NCBI GenBank assembly: GCA_027488195.1
Contig: JAIYCD010000125.1
Location: forward strand, 1-36,777
Length of the DNA stretch: 36,777 bases
Origin: Acetobacteraceae bacterium
Lineage (GTDB): Bacteria > Pseudomonadota > Alphaproteobacteria > Acetobacterales > Acetobacteraceae
Direction of reading: 5' to 3'
Shown here: one piece after another, positions 18,717 to 26,082 of the stretch
Position numbering within the stretch: position 1 is the first letter of the stretch
How the letters are laid out: the number at the start of each line of letters is the position of its first letter
Made by a program: the position numbers and the translations under genes
Notes under the pieces: model-generated
Database searches by the model: none
Told to the model about the DNA's origin: nothing
What the model saw: only the letters and a program-made list of their open reading frames with translations

Positions 18717-19774
18717 GACGCCACCAGGATTGTGCGGCCGGTCACCTTGCCGTCGCGCAGGCGCATGAGCGCGGCATTGGCGTTCTCCTGCTTCTCCAGC
18801 GTGATGGGGATGCCCGGCACCTTCCCCTTCTGGGCCAGCGCTACCAGCGCCTTCAGCTCCTTCAGGCTGCCCACATAGCTGCCCTGGATGGTCAGCGCCT
18901 TGATCGGCATGAGCGGCAGCGGCACCCGCATCTCGCCGCCGAACAACCCCACCTGGATGAGCTTGCCGCCCTTGGCCAGCGCATCGAAGGCGGCCATGGC
19001 GGTCTTTGTGCCATTCACCAGATCAATGATGCCGAGAACCGGCCCGCCGCAGGCCTTCACGATGTGCTGCGCCGTGTCGCCACCGGCCAGCACGGTCTCG
19101 GTGGCACCCTGCACCTTCGCGGCCTCGAGCTTCGCCTCGTCCACATCCACGGCGCAGATGCGCTTGTGGCCCATCGCCTTCAGGATCGCGATGGCGTTCA
19201 GCCCAAGCCCGCCCGCGCCGATGATGACGATCGGGTCCGTCTTGCCGATGGGCTGGAGCTTGCGGATCGCCGAATAGACCGTGACGCCCGAGCAGGCATA
19301 GGTGGCGGCCAGCGCGGGATCGAGCCCGTCGATCGGCACCAGGTGCTTCCAATGCGTGGCCAAGACATGGGTGGCGTAGCCGCCATTCTGGTAGACGCCG
19401 AGCGCGCGGGGCTTCACCGCGCAAAGATTCTCCTCATCGGCCTTGCAGCGCGCGCAGGTGCCGCAGCCGACCCAGGGAAAGACAAGGCGGATCTGGCCCT
19501 TCTTCAGTCCCTGCCCTTTTGCCCCCGGCCCCCACTTCACCACCCGGCCCACGATCTCATGGCCCGGCGCCAGCGGCAGCTTCAGGCCGCGATCGGCCAT
19601 TCGCAGCTTGCCCCGCGTGCCGAGGTCATACTCGCCCTCCCAGATGTGCAGGTCCGAATGGCAGACGCCGGCATGGGTGACTTCAAGGAGCACCTCGTCC
19701 CCCTGCGGCTCGGGGGTGGGAAGCTCGATCTCCTGGAGCGGCTTGCCCAGCTCGGTGATGGCCCAGGCGCGCAT
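18713..19774 (-). CDS. Zinc-dependent alcohol dehydrogenase (MDR family)
   Basis: NAD(P)-dependent medium-chain dehydrogenase, 353 aa. Catalytic zinc ligands are C38 (GVCHSD), H72 with E73 (PGHE) and C161 (YACSGVTVYSA). The structural zinc cysteines C104, C107, C110 and C118 are all present, and the Rossmann motif is GAGGLG at 186-191 with the acidic D of VDVDEAK after it, favouring NAD. AGGGAGAGA precedes the ATG. First gene of a two-gene unit with the Bug receptor, divergent from the 19907 gene across 132 bases. Substrate is probably a primary alcohol or aldehyde. Confidence 0.93.
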   Translation of the reverse strand: MRAWAITELGKPLQEIELPTPEPQGDEVLLEVTHAGVCHSDLHIWEGEYDLGTRGKLRMADRGLKLPLAPGHEIVGRVVKWGPGAKGQGLKKGQIRLVFPWVGCGTCARCKADEENLCAVKPRALGVYQNGGYATHVLATHWKHLVPIDGLDPALAATYACSGVTVYSAIRKLQPIGKTDPIVIIGAGGLGLNAIAILKAMGHKRICAVDVDEAKLEAAKVQGATETVLAGGDTAQHIVKACGGPVLGIIDLVNGTKTAMAAFDALAKGGKLIQVGLFGGEMRVPLPLMPIKALTIQGSYVGSLKELKALVALAQKGKVPGIPITLEKQENANAALMRLRDGKVTGRTILVAS

Positions 19775-19906
19775 GGTCGTCTCTCCCTCTTGCTGTTGGC
19801 GATATGGGAAACCCTCGGCGGCCCGCGGTCAATCGGCATCGGGTGGCGGGGGTGACACGAAGCCGCCATATTGCCGCCGCCTGCCCAGGGCAGGTGACGT
19901 GAACGC

Positions 19907-22153
19907 ATGGAGCCTCGCGCGCCGATGACACGGCTGATGGTCGCCTTTTTCTGCTCGGGCTTCGCCGCCCTGCTCTGCCAGATCATCTGGCAGCGCATGC
20001 TGGGCGTCTTCGCGGGCTCCGACACGGTCTCGGCCGCGCTGGTGGTGGGCGCCTTCCTGGCCGGGCTTGGGCTCGGCTCCATCATAGGCGCCAAGCTGGC
20101 CGACCGGCTTTCACCGCATCGCGCCCTGCTCGGCTTCGCGCTGTGCGAGGCTGGGGTCGCGGTCTGCGCACTTCTCTCGAAGTTCTTCCTCTACGACCTG
20201 ATCGCCATGGGCCTGTCCGAGGTGGTGGAGCAGCCGGCCGCCATCTTCGCCCTTTGCTTCGCGGGCCTCGTCATCCCCACCACGCTGATGGGCGCCTCCC
20301 TGCCCCTGCTGGCGCGCGCGGTCACGACCGACCTCGCCAGCGCGGCCAGCCGCATTGGCACGCTCTACAGCCTGAACACCCTGGGCGCGGGGCTGGGTGC
20401 CCTGATCGGCGGCTGGTTCATCGTGGGGAGCCTCGGCTTCGTCGCAGCCCTTGTCTTCGCGGCGGGGCTCGACCTGGTGGCCGCGGCACTGGCGCTGACG
20501 CTGCTGCCCGGCCTTTCGCGCGAAGCACCGCCCGCGCCCGAGCGGCACGCGGCCGCCCCGGCCGAGCCCTTTGGCGGCCTGGCCCTCTGGTGCCTGCTGG
20601 TCTTTCTTTCCGGCTATGTGATCGTGGCGCTGGAGATCATCTGGGTCCGCATGCTGGGCCAGGTGGGGCAGTATCACGCCTACCTCTTCCCGACAGTGCT
20701 CGGCGTGTTCCTCCTGGCCGATGGGCTCGGCATGTCGCTCGCCTCGCGCATGGTGCGCAACATGCCCGACCCCCGCCCCGCCTTCTTCCTGACCCAGGGG
20801 GCAGGCTTCGTGCTCGGCGTGGCGCTGCTCGGCCTGCTCTGGTGGCTGATGGGCGTGGCACCCCTCAAGGATGTGATGGCGGTGGATTTCGACCGCTTCG
20901 GTCCGCGCGAAATCGCGATCTCGACGGCCATCATCGTGGCGGTGGTGGCGCCGCCTTCCTTCATCATCGGCATGACCTTCCCCTTCGTGCAGCGCGCCGT
21001 GCAGCAGGATCTGGCCAGCGTCGGCGCCCGCGTCGGCTGGGTGCAGCTGGCCAATATCCTGGGCAATGCGGCGGGCTCCATCGCGACGGGCCTGCTGACC
21101 TTCCATCTGTTTGGCACAATGGGGACGCTGCTGCTGCTGGCGATCCTCTCCCTCGCGCTGCTGGGCTTCTGGGTGATGAAGGCCCAGGCCTCACGCCCGG
21201 CCACGCTCGCACTCGCCGGGCTCACGGCGCTGATCGCCATCGCGGTGCCGAGCAACCAGGCCTTCTGGTCGCGCATGCATGGCCTGCCCGCCAACACCGA
21301 ATCCGCCTGGGGCGAGGACCGCTCCGGCATCGCCTTCTGGCGCGAACGCGGCGAGGGCGAGGGCCGCGCCCCTGGCCGCTTCTTCATCATGGGCCATGGC
21401 CAGGGCTTCGTGCCCTTCCTGGATACCCACATCCTGCTCGGCATGCTGGGGCCGATGATCCACGCCGACCCGCAGCGGGTGCTGACCATCGGCGTGGGCT
21501 CGGGCGGCACGCCCTATGGCGCCACGGTGAACCCCGCCACGCGCGAGATCCGCTCGATCGAGCTCATCAAGCCGGTGCTGGACGCGCTGGAGGAAATCGC
21601 CCGCGAGCGGCCGCAATCGGGCGTGGCGGCGCTGATCGCCGATCGCCGCGTCAGCCTGGAATATGGCGATGGCAGGCGCGCGCTGACGCGCGGCACGGGC
21701 CTTTATGACGTGATCGAGGCCGATGCGATCCGGCCGCAATCCTCGCATTCCGGCCTGCTCTACAGTGCCGAATTCCTGGAGCAGGTGCGCGGCCGTCTCG
21801 CGCCTGGCGGGCTCTATGTGCAATGGGCGCCCACCTGGCGCGTGGTGGACACCTTCGCCGCCGCCTTCCCCTACGCCGTGCTGCTGCGCCCGGTGAATGT
21901 CATGATCGGCAGCGACCGGCCCATTCCACTCAACCAGCCGGCCTTGCTAGCCGCCCTGCGCCGGCCCGAAATCATCACCTTCGCCCAGCGCGGCAATCCC
22001 GACGCAACCGATCTCACCAAGCTCGTGGATGGCGAGGTCACGGTCTGGACGCCCCAGACGCCCCGCGTCGCCCCGCCTTTGACCGACATGTTCCCACGCG
22101 ACGAGTTCTTCCTGAACCACGCGCAGCTGCACAGCTGGGCGCCGCGGCGCTGA
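19907..22153 (+). CDS. Fused multi-pass membrane / spermidine-synthase-like protein
   Basis: Large inner-membrane protein of 748 aa. The first ~450 residues hold about twelve or thirteen hydrophobic segments with an MFS-like repeat; FFCSGFAALLCQIIWQRMLG near the start is echoed by FLSGYVIVALEIIWVRMLGQ near 230-250. The C-terminal ~270 residues form a spermidine-synthase-type SAM fold: VLTIGVGSGGTPYGATV (GVGSGG at 529-534), an acidic strand IRSIELIKPV, and YDVIEADAIRPQ near 600-611. In true spermidine synthases that last motif is DxxD; here D606 is followed by Ala-Ile-Arg, so aminopropyl transfer is doubtful. ATG 19907 is the longest start; ATG 19925 is equally possible. Substrate unknown. Confidence 0.85.
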   Translation: MEPRAPMTRLMVAFFCSGFAALLCQIIWQRMLGVFAGSDTVSAALVVGAFLAGLGLGSIIGAKLADRLSPHRALLGFALCEAGVAVCALLSKFFLYDLIAMGLSEVVEQPAAIFALCFAGLVIPTTLMGASLPLLARAVTTDLASAASRIGTLYSLNTLGAGLGALIGGWFIVGSLGFVAALVFAAGLDLVAAALALTLLPGLSREAPPAPERHAAAPAEPFGGLALWCLLVFLSGYVIVALEIIWVRMLGQVGQYHAYLFPTVLGVFLLADGLGMSLASRMVRNMPDPRPAFFLTQGAGFVLGVALLGLLWWLMGVAPLKDVMAVDFDRFGPREIAISTAIIVAVVAPPSFIIGMTFPFVQRAVQQDLASVGARVGWVQLANILGNAAGSIATGLLTFHLFGTMGTLLLLAILSLALLGFWVMKAQASRPATLALAGLTALIAIAVPSNQAFWSRMHGLPANTESAWGEDRSGIAFWRERGEGEGRAPGRFFIMGHGQGFVPFLDTHILLGMLGPMIHADPQRVLTIGVGSGGTPYGATVNPATREIRSIELIKPVLDALEEIARERPQSGVAALIADRRVSLEYGDGRRALTRGTGLYDVIEADAIRPQSSHSGLLYSAEFLEQVRGRLAPGGLYVQWAPTWRVVDTFAAAFPYAVLLRPVNVMIGSDRPIPLNQPALLAALRRPEIITFAQRGNPDATDLTKLVDGEVTVWTPQTPRVAPPLTDMFPRDEFFLNHAQLHSWAPRR

Positions 22154-22174
22154 CCGGGCACCCGGCGGGTCAGC
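22149..22174. terminator. Bidirectional hairpin at convergent gene ends
   Basis: Inverted repeat GCTGACC (22149-22155) / GGTCAGC (22168-22174) with an inner GGG/CCC. The stop codons of both convergent genes lie inside the arms (TGA at 22151 on plus; TGA read from 22172 on minus). No T-run follows. Confidence 0.45.
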
Positions 22175-23072
22175 CCATTTCCGGCAGATGGGGCAGCAGT
22201 TTGTCCAGCCGGATCGGGTAGTCGCGCACCCGCGCGCCCGTCGCGTTGTGGATGGCATTGGCCACGGCGGCGCCCACGCCGCAAATGCCAAGCTCCGCCA
22301 CGCCCTGCGCCTTCATGGGTGAGGAAATCGGGTCCACCTCATCGAGGAAGATCACCTCCTGGCGCGGGATGTCCGCATGGACCGGCACCTCATACCCTGC
22401 CAGGTCGTGATTCACGAAGAAGCCGTGGCGGTGATCGACCGCGAGTTCCTCCATCAGCGCGGCACAGACGGCCAGCATGCGCCGCACCCGTGTGCCGCAG
22501 CGGCAGATGTTGCCGCTCATCCGCTCACGGATTTCCTCGGGCGTGACCTGCGGCGGCGCCAGCAGATCGGCCGTCACATGGCTCGGCATGCCGGCGGCGA
22601 TTTCCTGCAGCGCGGCGCCCGAGGCGCAGATCTGGCCGGGCGTGCAATAGCCGCATTGGTAGCCGTCATGCTTGATGAAGGCTGCCTGCATGGGGTGCAG
22701 CGCATCTGGCTGGCCGAGGCCTTCGATGGTGACGACCGTGTCGCCCTGATGCATCACGGCCAGGGTGAGGCAGGAATAGATCCGGCGCCCATTCACCAGC
22801 ACGGTGCAGGCGCCGCATTGCCCGTGGTCACAGCCTTTCTTGCTGCCGGTCAGGCGCAGATGCCCACGCAGGGCGTCGAGCAGCGTCGTGGGCGGCTCCA
22901 GCTCCATCTGCGCATCCGTGTCGTTCACGCGCAGCGCAACCGGCACCAGGCCCGTTGCGCGCTTGTTCAGAGCGGAAGCGCTCTCGGCCATCGCTTCAAG
23001 ACCGGTCGTGGTCGCCGCGGCGGCGGCGGCCAGGACGCGCCTGGTCAACAGCACATCGGCGGTGCCTGTCAT
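22170..23072 (-). CDS. PaoA-type 2Fe-2S subunit fused in frame to the C-terminus of a PaoC-type Mo subunit (deletion remnant)
   Basis: Frame of 300 aa. Residues 1-193 are a complete PaoA/YagT-like iron-sulfur subunit: a twin-arginine leader (LLTRRVLAAAAAA), the plant-type cluster C81, C86, C89, C101 (GCDHGQCGAC) and the second cluster C140, C143, C190, C192 (GYCTPGQIC, NICRCG). The usual short C-terminal helix after CRCG is missing. Instead residues ~200-300 match the end of the PaoC molybdenum subunit (FFVNHDLAGYEVPVHADIP, MKAQGVAELGICGVGAAVAN, ATGARVRDYPIRLDKLL). The paoB gene and most of paoC are absent. A ~3 kb in-frame deletion in a paoABC operon explains this best. Electron-transfer function without partners is doubtful; the frame itself is intact. 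Confidence 0.88.
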   Translation of the reverse strand: MTGTADVLLTRRVLAAAAAATTTGLEAMAESASALNKRATGLVPVALRVNDTDAQMELEPPTTLLDALRGHLRLTGSKKGCDHGQCGACTVLVNGRRIYSCLTLAVMHQGDTVVTIEGLGQPDALHPMQAAFIKHDGYQCGYCTPGQICASGAALQEIAAGMPSHVTADLLAPPQVTPEEIRERMSGNICRCGTRVRRMLAVCAALMEELAVDHRHGFFVNHDLAGYEVPVHADIPRQEVIFLDEVDPISSPMKAQGVAELGICGVGAAVANAIHNATGARVRDYPIRLDKLLPHLPEMG

Positions 23073-23142
23073 GATCCCTGGTCCTCATCGCGTGCGGCGC
23101 CCCGCTTGCCTTTCTCCCGGCTTTCGGTGCAAGGCGAGTTGC

Positions 23143-23850
23143 ATGGCCCTGCTCCTCGCCTTCCTTGCCGGCTTCCTGCTCTGGCCCGGCCTCGCCTCGG
23201 CGGAGGCGGCGTCCGGCTTCCAGCATGCCGTGCCGGCCAGCAAGATCTTCGCCCTGCTCTTCCTGATGATCGGGCCGATGAAGATCCTGGCCCCCTTCGT
23301 CATGATGACGCGCGGCACGGATGCCCATTTCCGCCGGCAGCTGGCCACCCGCGCGATCCTGTTTTCGGCCGCGGCCCTCACCGTTGCGGGGCTGCTCGGC
23401 CAGCGGATGTTGCGGAATTTCGATATCCCGCTCCAGATGCTGGCGCTGACCGGGGGGCTCGTGCTCTTCCTCGTCGCGTTGCAGACCCTGCTGGAGCAGT
23501 TCAAGCGGCCCGAGGCCCCGCGCGGCGATCCGACCCCGCCCAGCCTGGCCATGGCGAGCAGCCCCCTCGCCTTCCCCATCATCGTCACACCCTACGGCAT
23601 CGCCGCGATGATCATCTTCGTGGCGCTGGTGGAGGGCGATCCGGCGGCGCAGCTCACCATCGCCGGGCTCGTGGCGCTGATCCTGGCGATGAACTGGATG
23701 GCGATGCTCTATGCCCATGCGATCCTGAAATATGCGGGCACCGCGCTTCAGGTCTTCGCCGTGGTGCTGGGGGTCACGCAGGTGGCGCTGGGCCTGATGA
23801 TCATCCTGCAAAGCCTGAGCGGGCTCGGCGTCTTCACGCTGCGCATCTGA
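23143..23850 (+). CDS. MarC family integral membrane protein
   Basis: Inner-membrane protein of 235 aa with about six hydrophobic segments. Family features are the segment ALLFLMIGPMKILAPFVMMT, the region SPLAFPIIVTPYGIAAMIIF (the conserved PLxxPxxxGPG-like loop appears as PIIVTPYG) and a C-terminal segment QVFAVVLGVTQVALGLMIIL. An extra N-terminal hydrophobic stretch (about residues 1-21, ending ASAEA) looks like a signal peptide. Function of the family is unsettled. The ATG at 23143 has AAGGCGAG at good spacing; longer upstream frames are antisense to the PaoA-type gene. Transcribed divergently from that gene across 70 bases. Confidence 0.87.
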   Translation: MALLLAFLAGFLLWPGLASAEAASGFQHAVPASKIFALLFLMIGPMKILAPFVMMTRGTDAHFRRQLATRAILFSAAALTVAGLLGQRMLRNFDIPLQMLALTGGLVLFLVALQTLLEQFKRPEAPRGDPTPPSLAMASSPLAFPIIVTPYGIAAMIIFVALVEGDPAAQLTIAGLVALILAMNWMAMLYAHAILKYAGTALQVFAVVLGVTQVALGLMIILQSLSGLGVFTLRI

Positions 23851-23877
23851 GCGGCTTGCCGGGCCTGGGCCCGCCGC
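23851..23877 (+). terminator. GC-rich hairpin after the marC-like gene
   Basis: CGGGCC-TG-GGCCCG (23860-23873) directly after the stop, flanked by GCGGC and GCCGC that can extend the stem. No T-run, so a weak terminator candidate only. Confidence 0.35.
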
Positions 23878-23915
23878 CTAGCCTTCCCTCAACGAACCAA
23901 GGGGGAAACGGCCGC

Positions 23916-25055
23916 ATGAAGGTCACCGATGTCATCTGCCACGTGGTACAATCCAAGGTGGAGAAGCCCTTCACCTCGGCGCGCGGCTGGCTCTACACCA
24001 CCCGCGCCTCCTGCCTCGTCGAGATCCGCACCGATGAGGGCGTGACCGGCTGGGGCGAGTGCTACGGCCCGGCGATGGTCAACAAGACCATCATCGAGAC
24101 GCAGTATCGCTCCCGCGTCATCGGCCGCGACCCCTTCGACGTGGAGGTGATCTGGGAGGATCTCTACAACCGGATCAAGGATTACGGCCTGACCGGCATG
24201 ACCATCTGCGCGCTTTCGGGCATCGACATCGCGCTGTGGGACGTGATGGGCCGCGCCGTGAACAAGCCCATCCACAAGCTGATCGGCGGCGCGCATCGCA
24301 CGGAACTCGTGGCCTATGCCACGGGCCTCTACTTCATCGACATGAACCGCCTGGTCGAGGAAGCCGTCGAGGAGGCGCTGGCTTACAAGGAGCAAGGCTT
24401 CCGCGCGGTGAAGATGAAGATCGGCCTGGGCGACCCCAAGCTCGACATCCGCCGCATCGCCGCGGTGCGCGAAGCACTCGGCGATGGCGTGCAACTCGCG
24501 GTGGACGCGAACCACTGCTTCACCGTGCCGCAGGCCATCAAGCTGGGGCGCGAGATGGAAAAGCTCGACCTGCTCTGGTTCGAGGAGCCGATCAGCCCCG
24601 AGGATCATGAAGGCTATGTCGAGGTCTCCCGCGCGCTGGATCTCGCGGTTGCGGGCGGCGAGAACGACTTCACCCGCTGGGGCTTCCGCGACGTGATCGC
24701 GAAGAAGGCGATGGACATCGTCCAGCCCGATGCCTGTGCGGCGGGCGGCATCAGCGAATGCCGGAAGATCGCGGCCCTGGCCAGCGCGCATGGGGTGGAA
24801 TGCGTCCCACACGCCTGGGGCTCGGCCATCGGGCTCGCCGCGACGGTGCAGTTCCTGGCCGCCCTGCCCGATACGCCGCCCGCCTTCCGCCCCATGCCGC
24901 CCATGCTGGAATTCGAGCAGACGCCCAATCCGTTGCGCGACCACCTGGCGAAGGAGCCCATCGTGCAGGTGAACGGCATCGTCCGCGTGCCGGATGGGCC
25001 GGGCCTCGGCATCGAGGTGGATCTTTCCGTGCTGGAAAAATACCGCGTGGCCTGA
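23916..25055 (+). CDS. Mandelate racemase/muconate lactonizing enzyme family protein (probable acid-sugar dehydratase)
   Basis: Enolase-superfamily enzyme of 379 aa. The mandelate-racemase-subgroup residues are K166/K168 (AVKMKIG), D197 and N199 (VDANH), E223 (FEEPISPED), E249 (GGEND), D272 (QPDACAAGG) and H299 (CVPHAWGSAIG). The His-Asp dyad plus KxK suggests proton abstraction from a 2-hydroxy acid; many members with this layout dehydrate sugar acids. The second mandelate-racemase homologue (15705-16793) is only distantly similar. AAGGGGGA precedes the ATG. A Bug receptor follows 60 bases later in the same direction and may bind the substrate (inference). Confidence 0.9.
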   Translation: MKVTDVICHVVQSKVEKPFTSARGWLYTTRASCLVEIRTDEGVTGWGECYGPAMVNKTIIETQYRSRVIGRDPFDVEVIWEDLYNRIKDYGLTGMTICALSGIDIALWDVMGRAVNKPIHKLIGGAHRTELVAYATGLYFIDMNRLVEEAVEEALAYKEQGFRAVKMKIGLGDPKLDIRRIAAVREALGDGVQLAVDANHCFTVPQAIKLGREMEKLDLLWFEEPISPEDHEGYVEVSRALDLAVAGGENDFTRWGFRDVIAKKAMDIVQPDACAAGGISECRKIAALASAHGVECVPHAWGSAIGLAATVQFLAALPDTPPAFRPMPPMLEFEQTPNPLRDHLAKEPIVQVNGIVRVPDGPGLGIEVDLSVLEKYRVA

Positions 25056-25115
25056 CAAGCTCCCGACAACGCCATGCCGGAGTAACCGGCAGGCCAATTT
25101 CAGGGAGGAATGACG

Positions 25116-26066
25116 ATGCGGCGAATCCTGCTGCTCATGCTCGCGCTCGCCGCACCAGCGGCCGCTCAGGACTATCCGACGCGGGATATCCGCTTCCTCA
25201 ACGCCTTCGCGCCCGGGGGCACGTCGGACCTCTTGGGGCGCGTGCTGGCCGAGCAGCTTTCCCAGCAGATGGGCCGGCGCGTGGTAGTGGATAACCGCAC
25301 GGGGGCCAGCGGCGCCATCGCGGCCGGCGAACTCGCCCGCGCCGCGCCCGATGGCTACACGCTGCTGCTCGTCTCGATGAGCATGATGGCCGTGCTGCCG
25401 CAGATGCAGCGCCTGCCCTATGACACCGACCGCGACATCACGCCCATCGTGAACGTCGCCAATGTCTACAACATCCTGGTGGCCTCGCCCGCCTCGGGCA
25501 TCCAGACCTGGCAGGATGTGCGGCGCATGGCGCAGGAGCGCCCCGGCGCCTTGCGCTGCGCGACCGTCGGCCCGGGTTCCAGCCAGCAATTATCCTGCGC
25601 GCTCTTCATGTCGCTCACCAACACGCGGCTGGAGCAGGTGGGCTATCGCGGCGGCGCGCCCGCCATCCTCGACATCGTGGCTGGCCGGGTCGAGGTGATG
25701 TGGGGCAACATGCCGGAATACCTGGCGCAGATCCGCGGCGGCGGCCTGCGCGCCATCGCCTATGGCGCGGCCAGCGCCTCGCCCCTGCTGCCGAACCTGC
25801 CGGTGATGTCGCAGGATGGGTTGCCCAATTTCGTCATTCCGAACTGGTTCGGCGTGGCGGGCCCGGGCGGCATGGCGCCGGCCCTGGTGCAGCGGATCAA
25901 TGCCGAGGTGAACCGCGCCATGATGGCGCCCGAGGTCCAGCGCCGCTTCGAGGAGAATGCGATGCTGCGGGTCGGCGGCACCCAGGCGGACATGGTCCGG
26001 CAGATCGGCCAGGACCGGGAGCGCTGGGGGGCCGTGATCCGCGACCACGACATCAAGCCGGAATAG
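25116..26066 (+). CDS. Bug/TctC-family solute-binding receptor
   Basis: Periplasmic receptor of 316 aa, with a signal peptide at residues 1-18 (MRRILLLMLALAAPAAAQ). Family blocks are FLNAFAPGGTSDLLGRVLAE, DNRTGASGAIAAGELA, PDGYTLLLVSMSMM and EQVGYRGGAPAILDIVAG. Two ATGs lie six bases apart; GGAGGA touches the first (25110) but sits 6 bases before the second (25116), so the second is the likely start. Probably co-transcribed with the enolase-superfamily gene. The TAG stop lies in one arm of a perfect hairpin shared with the convergent gene. Confidence 0.92.
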   Translation: MRRILLLMLALAAPAAAQDYPTRDIRFLNAFAPGGTSDLLGRVLAEQLSQQMGRRVVVDNRTGASGAIAAGELARAAPDGYTLLLVSMSMMAVLPQMQRLPYDTDRDITPIVNVANVYNILVASPASGIQTWQDVRRMAQERPGALRCATVGPGSSQQLSCALFMSLTNTRLEQVGYRGGAPAILDIVAGRVEVMWGNMPEYLAQIRGGGLRAIAYGAASASPLLPNLPVMSQDGLPNFVIPNWFGVAGPGGMAPALVQRINAEVNRAMMAPEVQRRFEENAMLRVGGTQADMVRQIGQDRERWGAVIRDHDIKPE

Positions 26067-26082
26067 ACCGACCTATTCCGGC
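26057..26082. terminator. Bidirectional terminator hairpin over two stop codons
   Basis: Perfect 10-bp inverted repeat GCCGGAATAG / CTATTCCGGC with a 6-base loop (ACCGAC). Each arm contains the TAG stop of one of the two convergent genes. No T-run; GC-rich stem base. Confidence 0.6.

Noticed and set aside
25076-25090. GCCGG-AGTAA-CCGGC hairpin between the enolase-superfamily gene and the third Bug gene
   Set aside because: Only a 5-bp stem without a T-run, and the genes look co-transcribed; not strong enough to call a terminator.
23889-25589. Long minus-strand open frame antisense to the enolase-superfamily gene and the third Bug gene
   Set aside because: Crosses two well-supported genes, lacks family motifs, and has the composition expected from a reverse-strand shadow.
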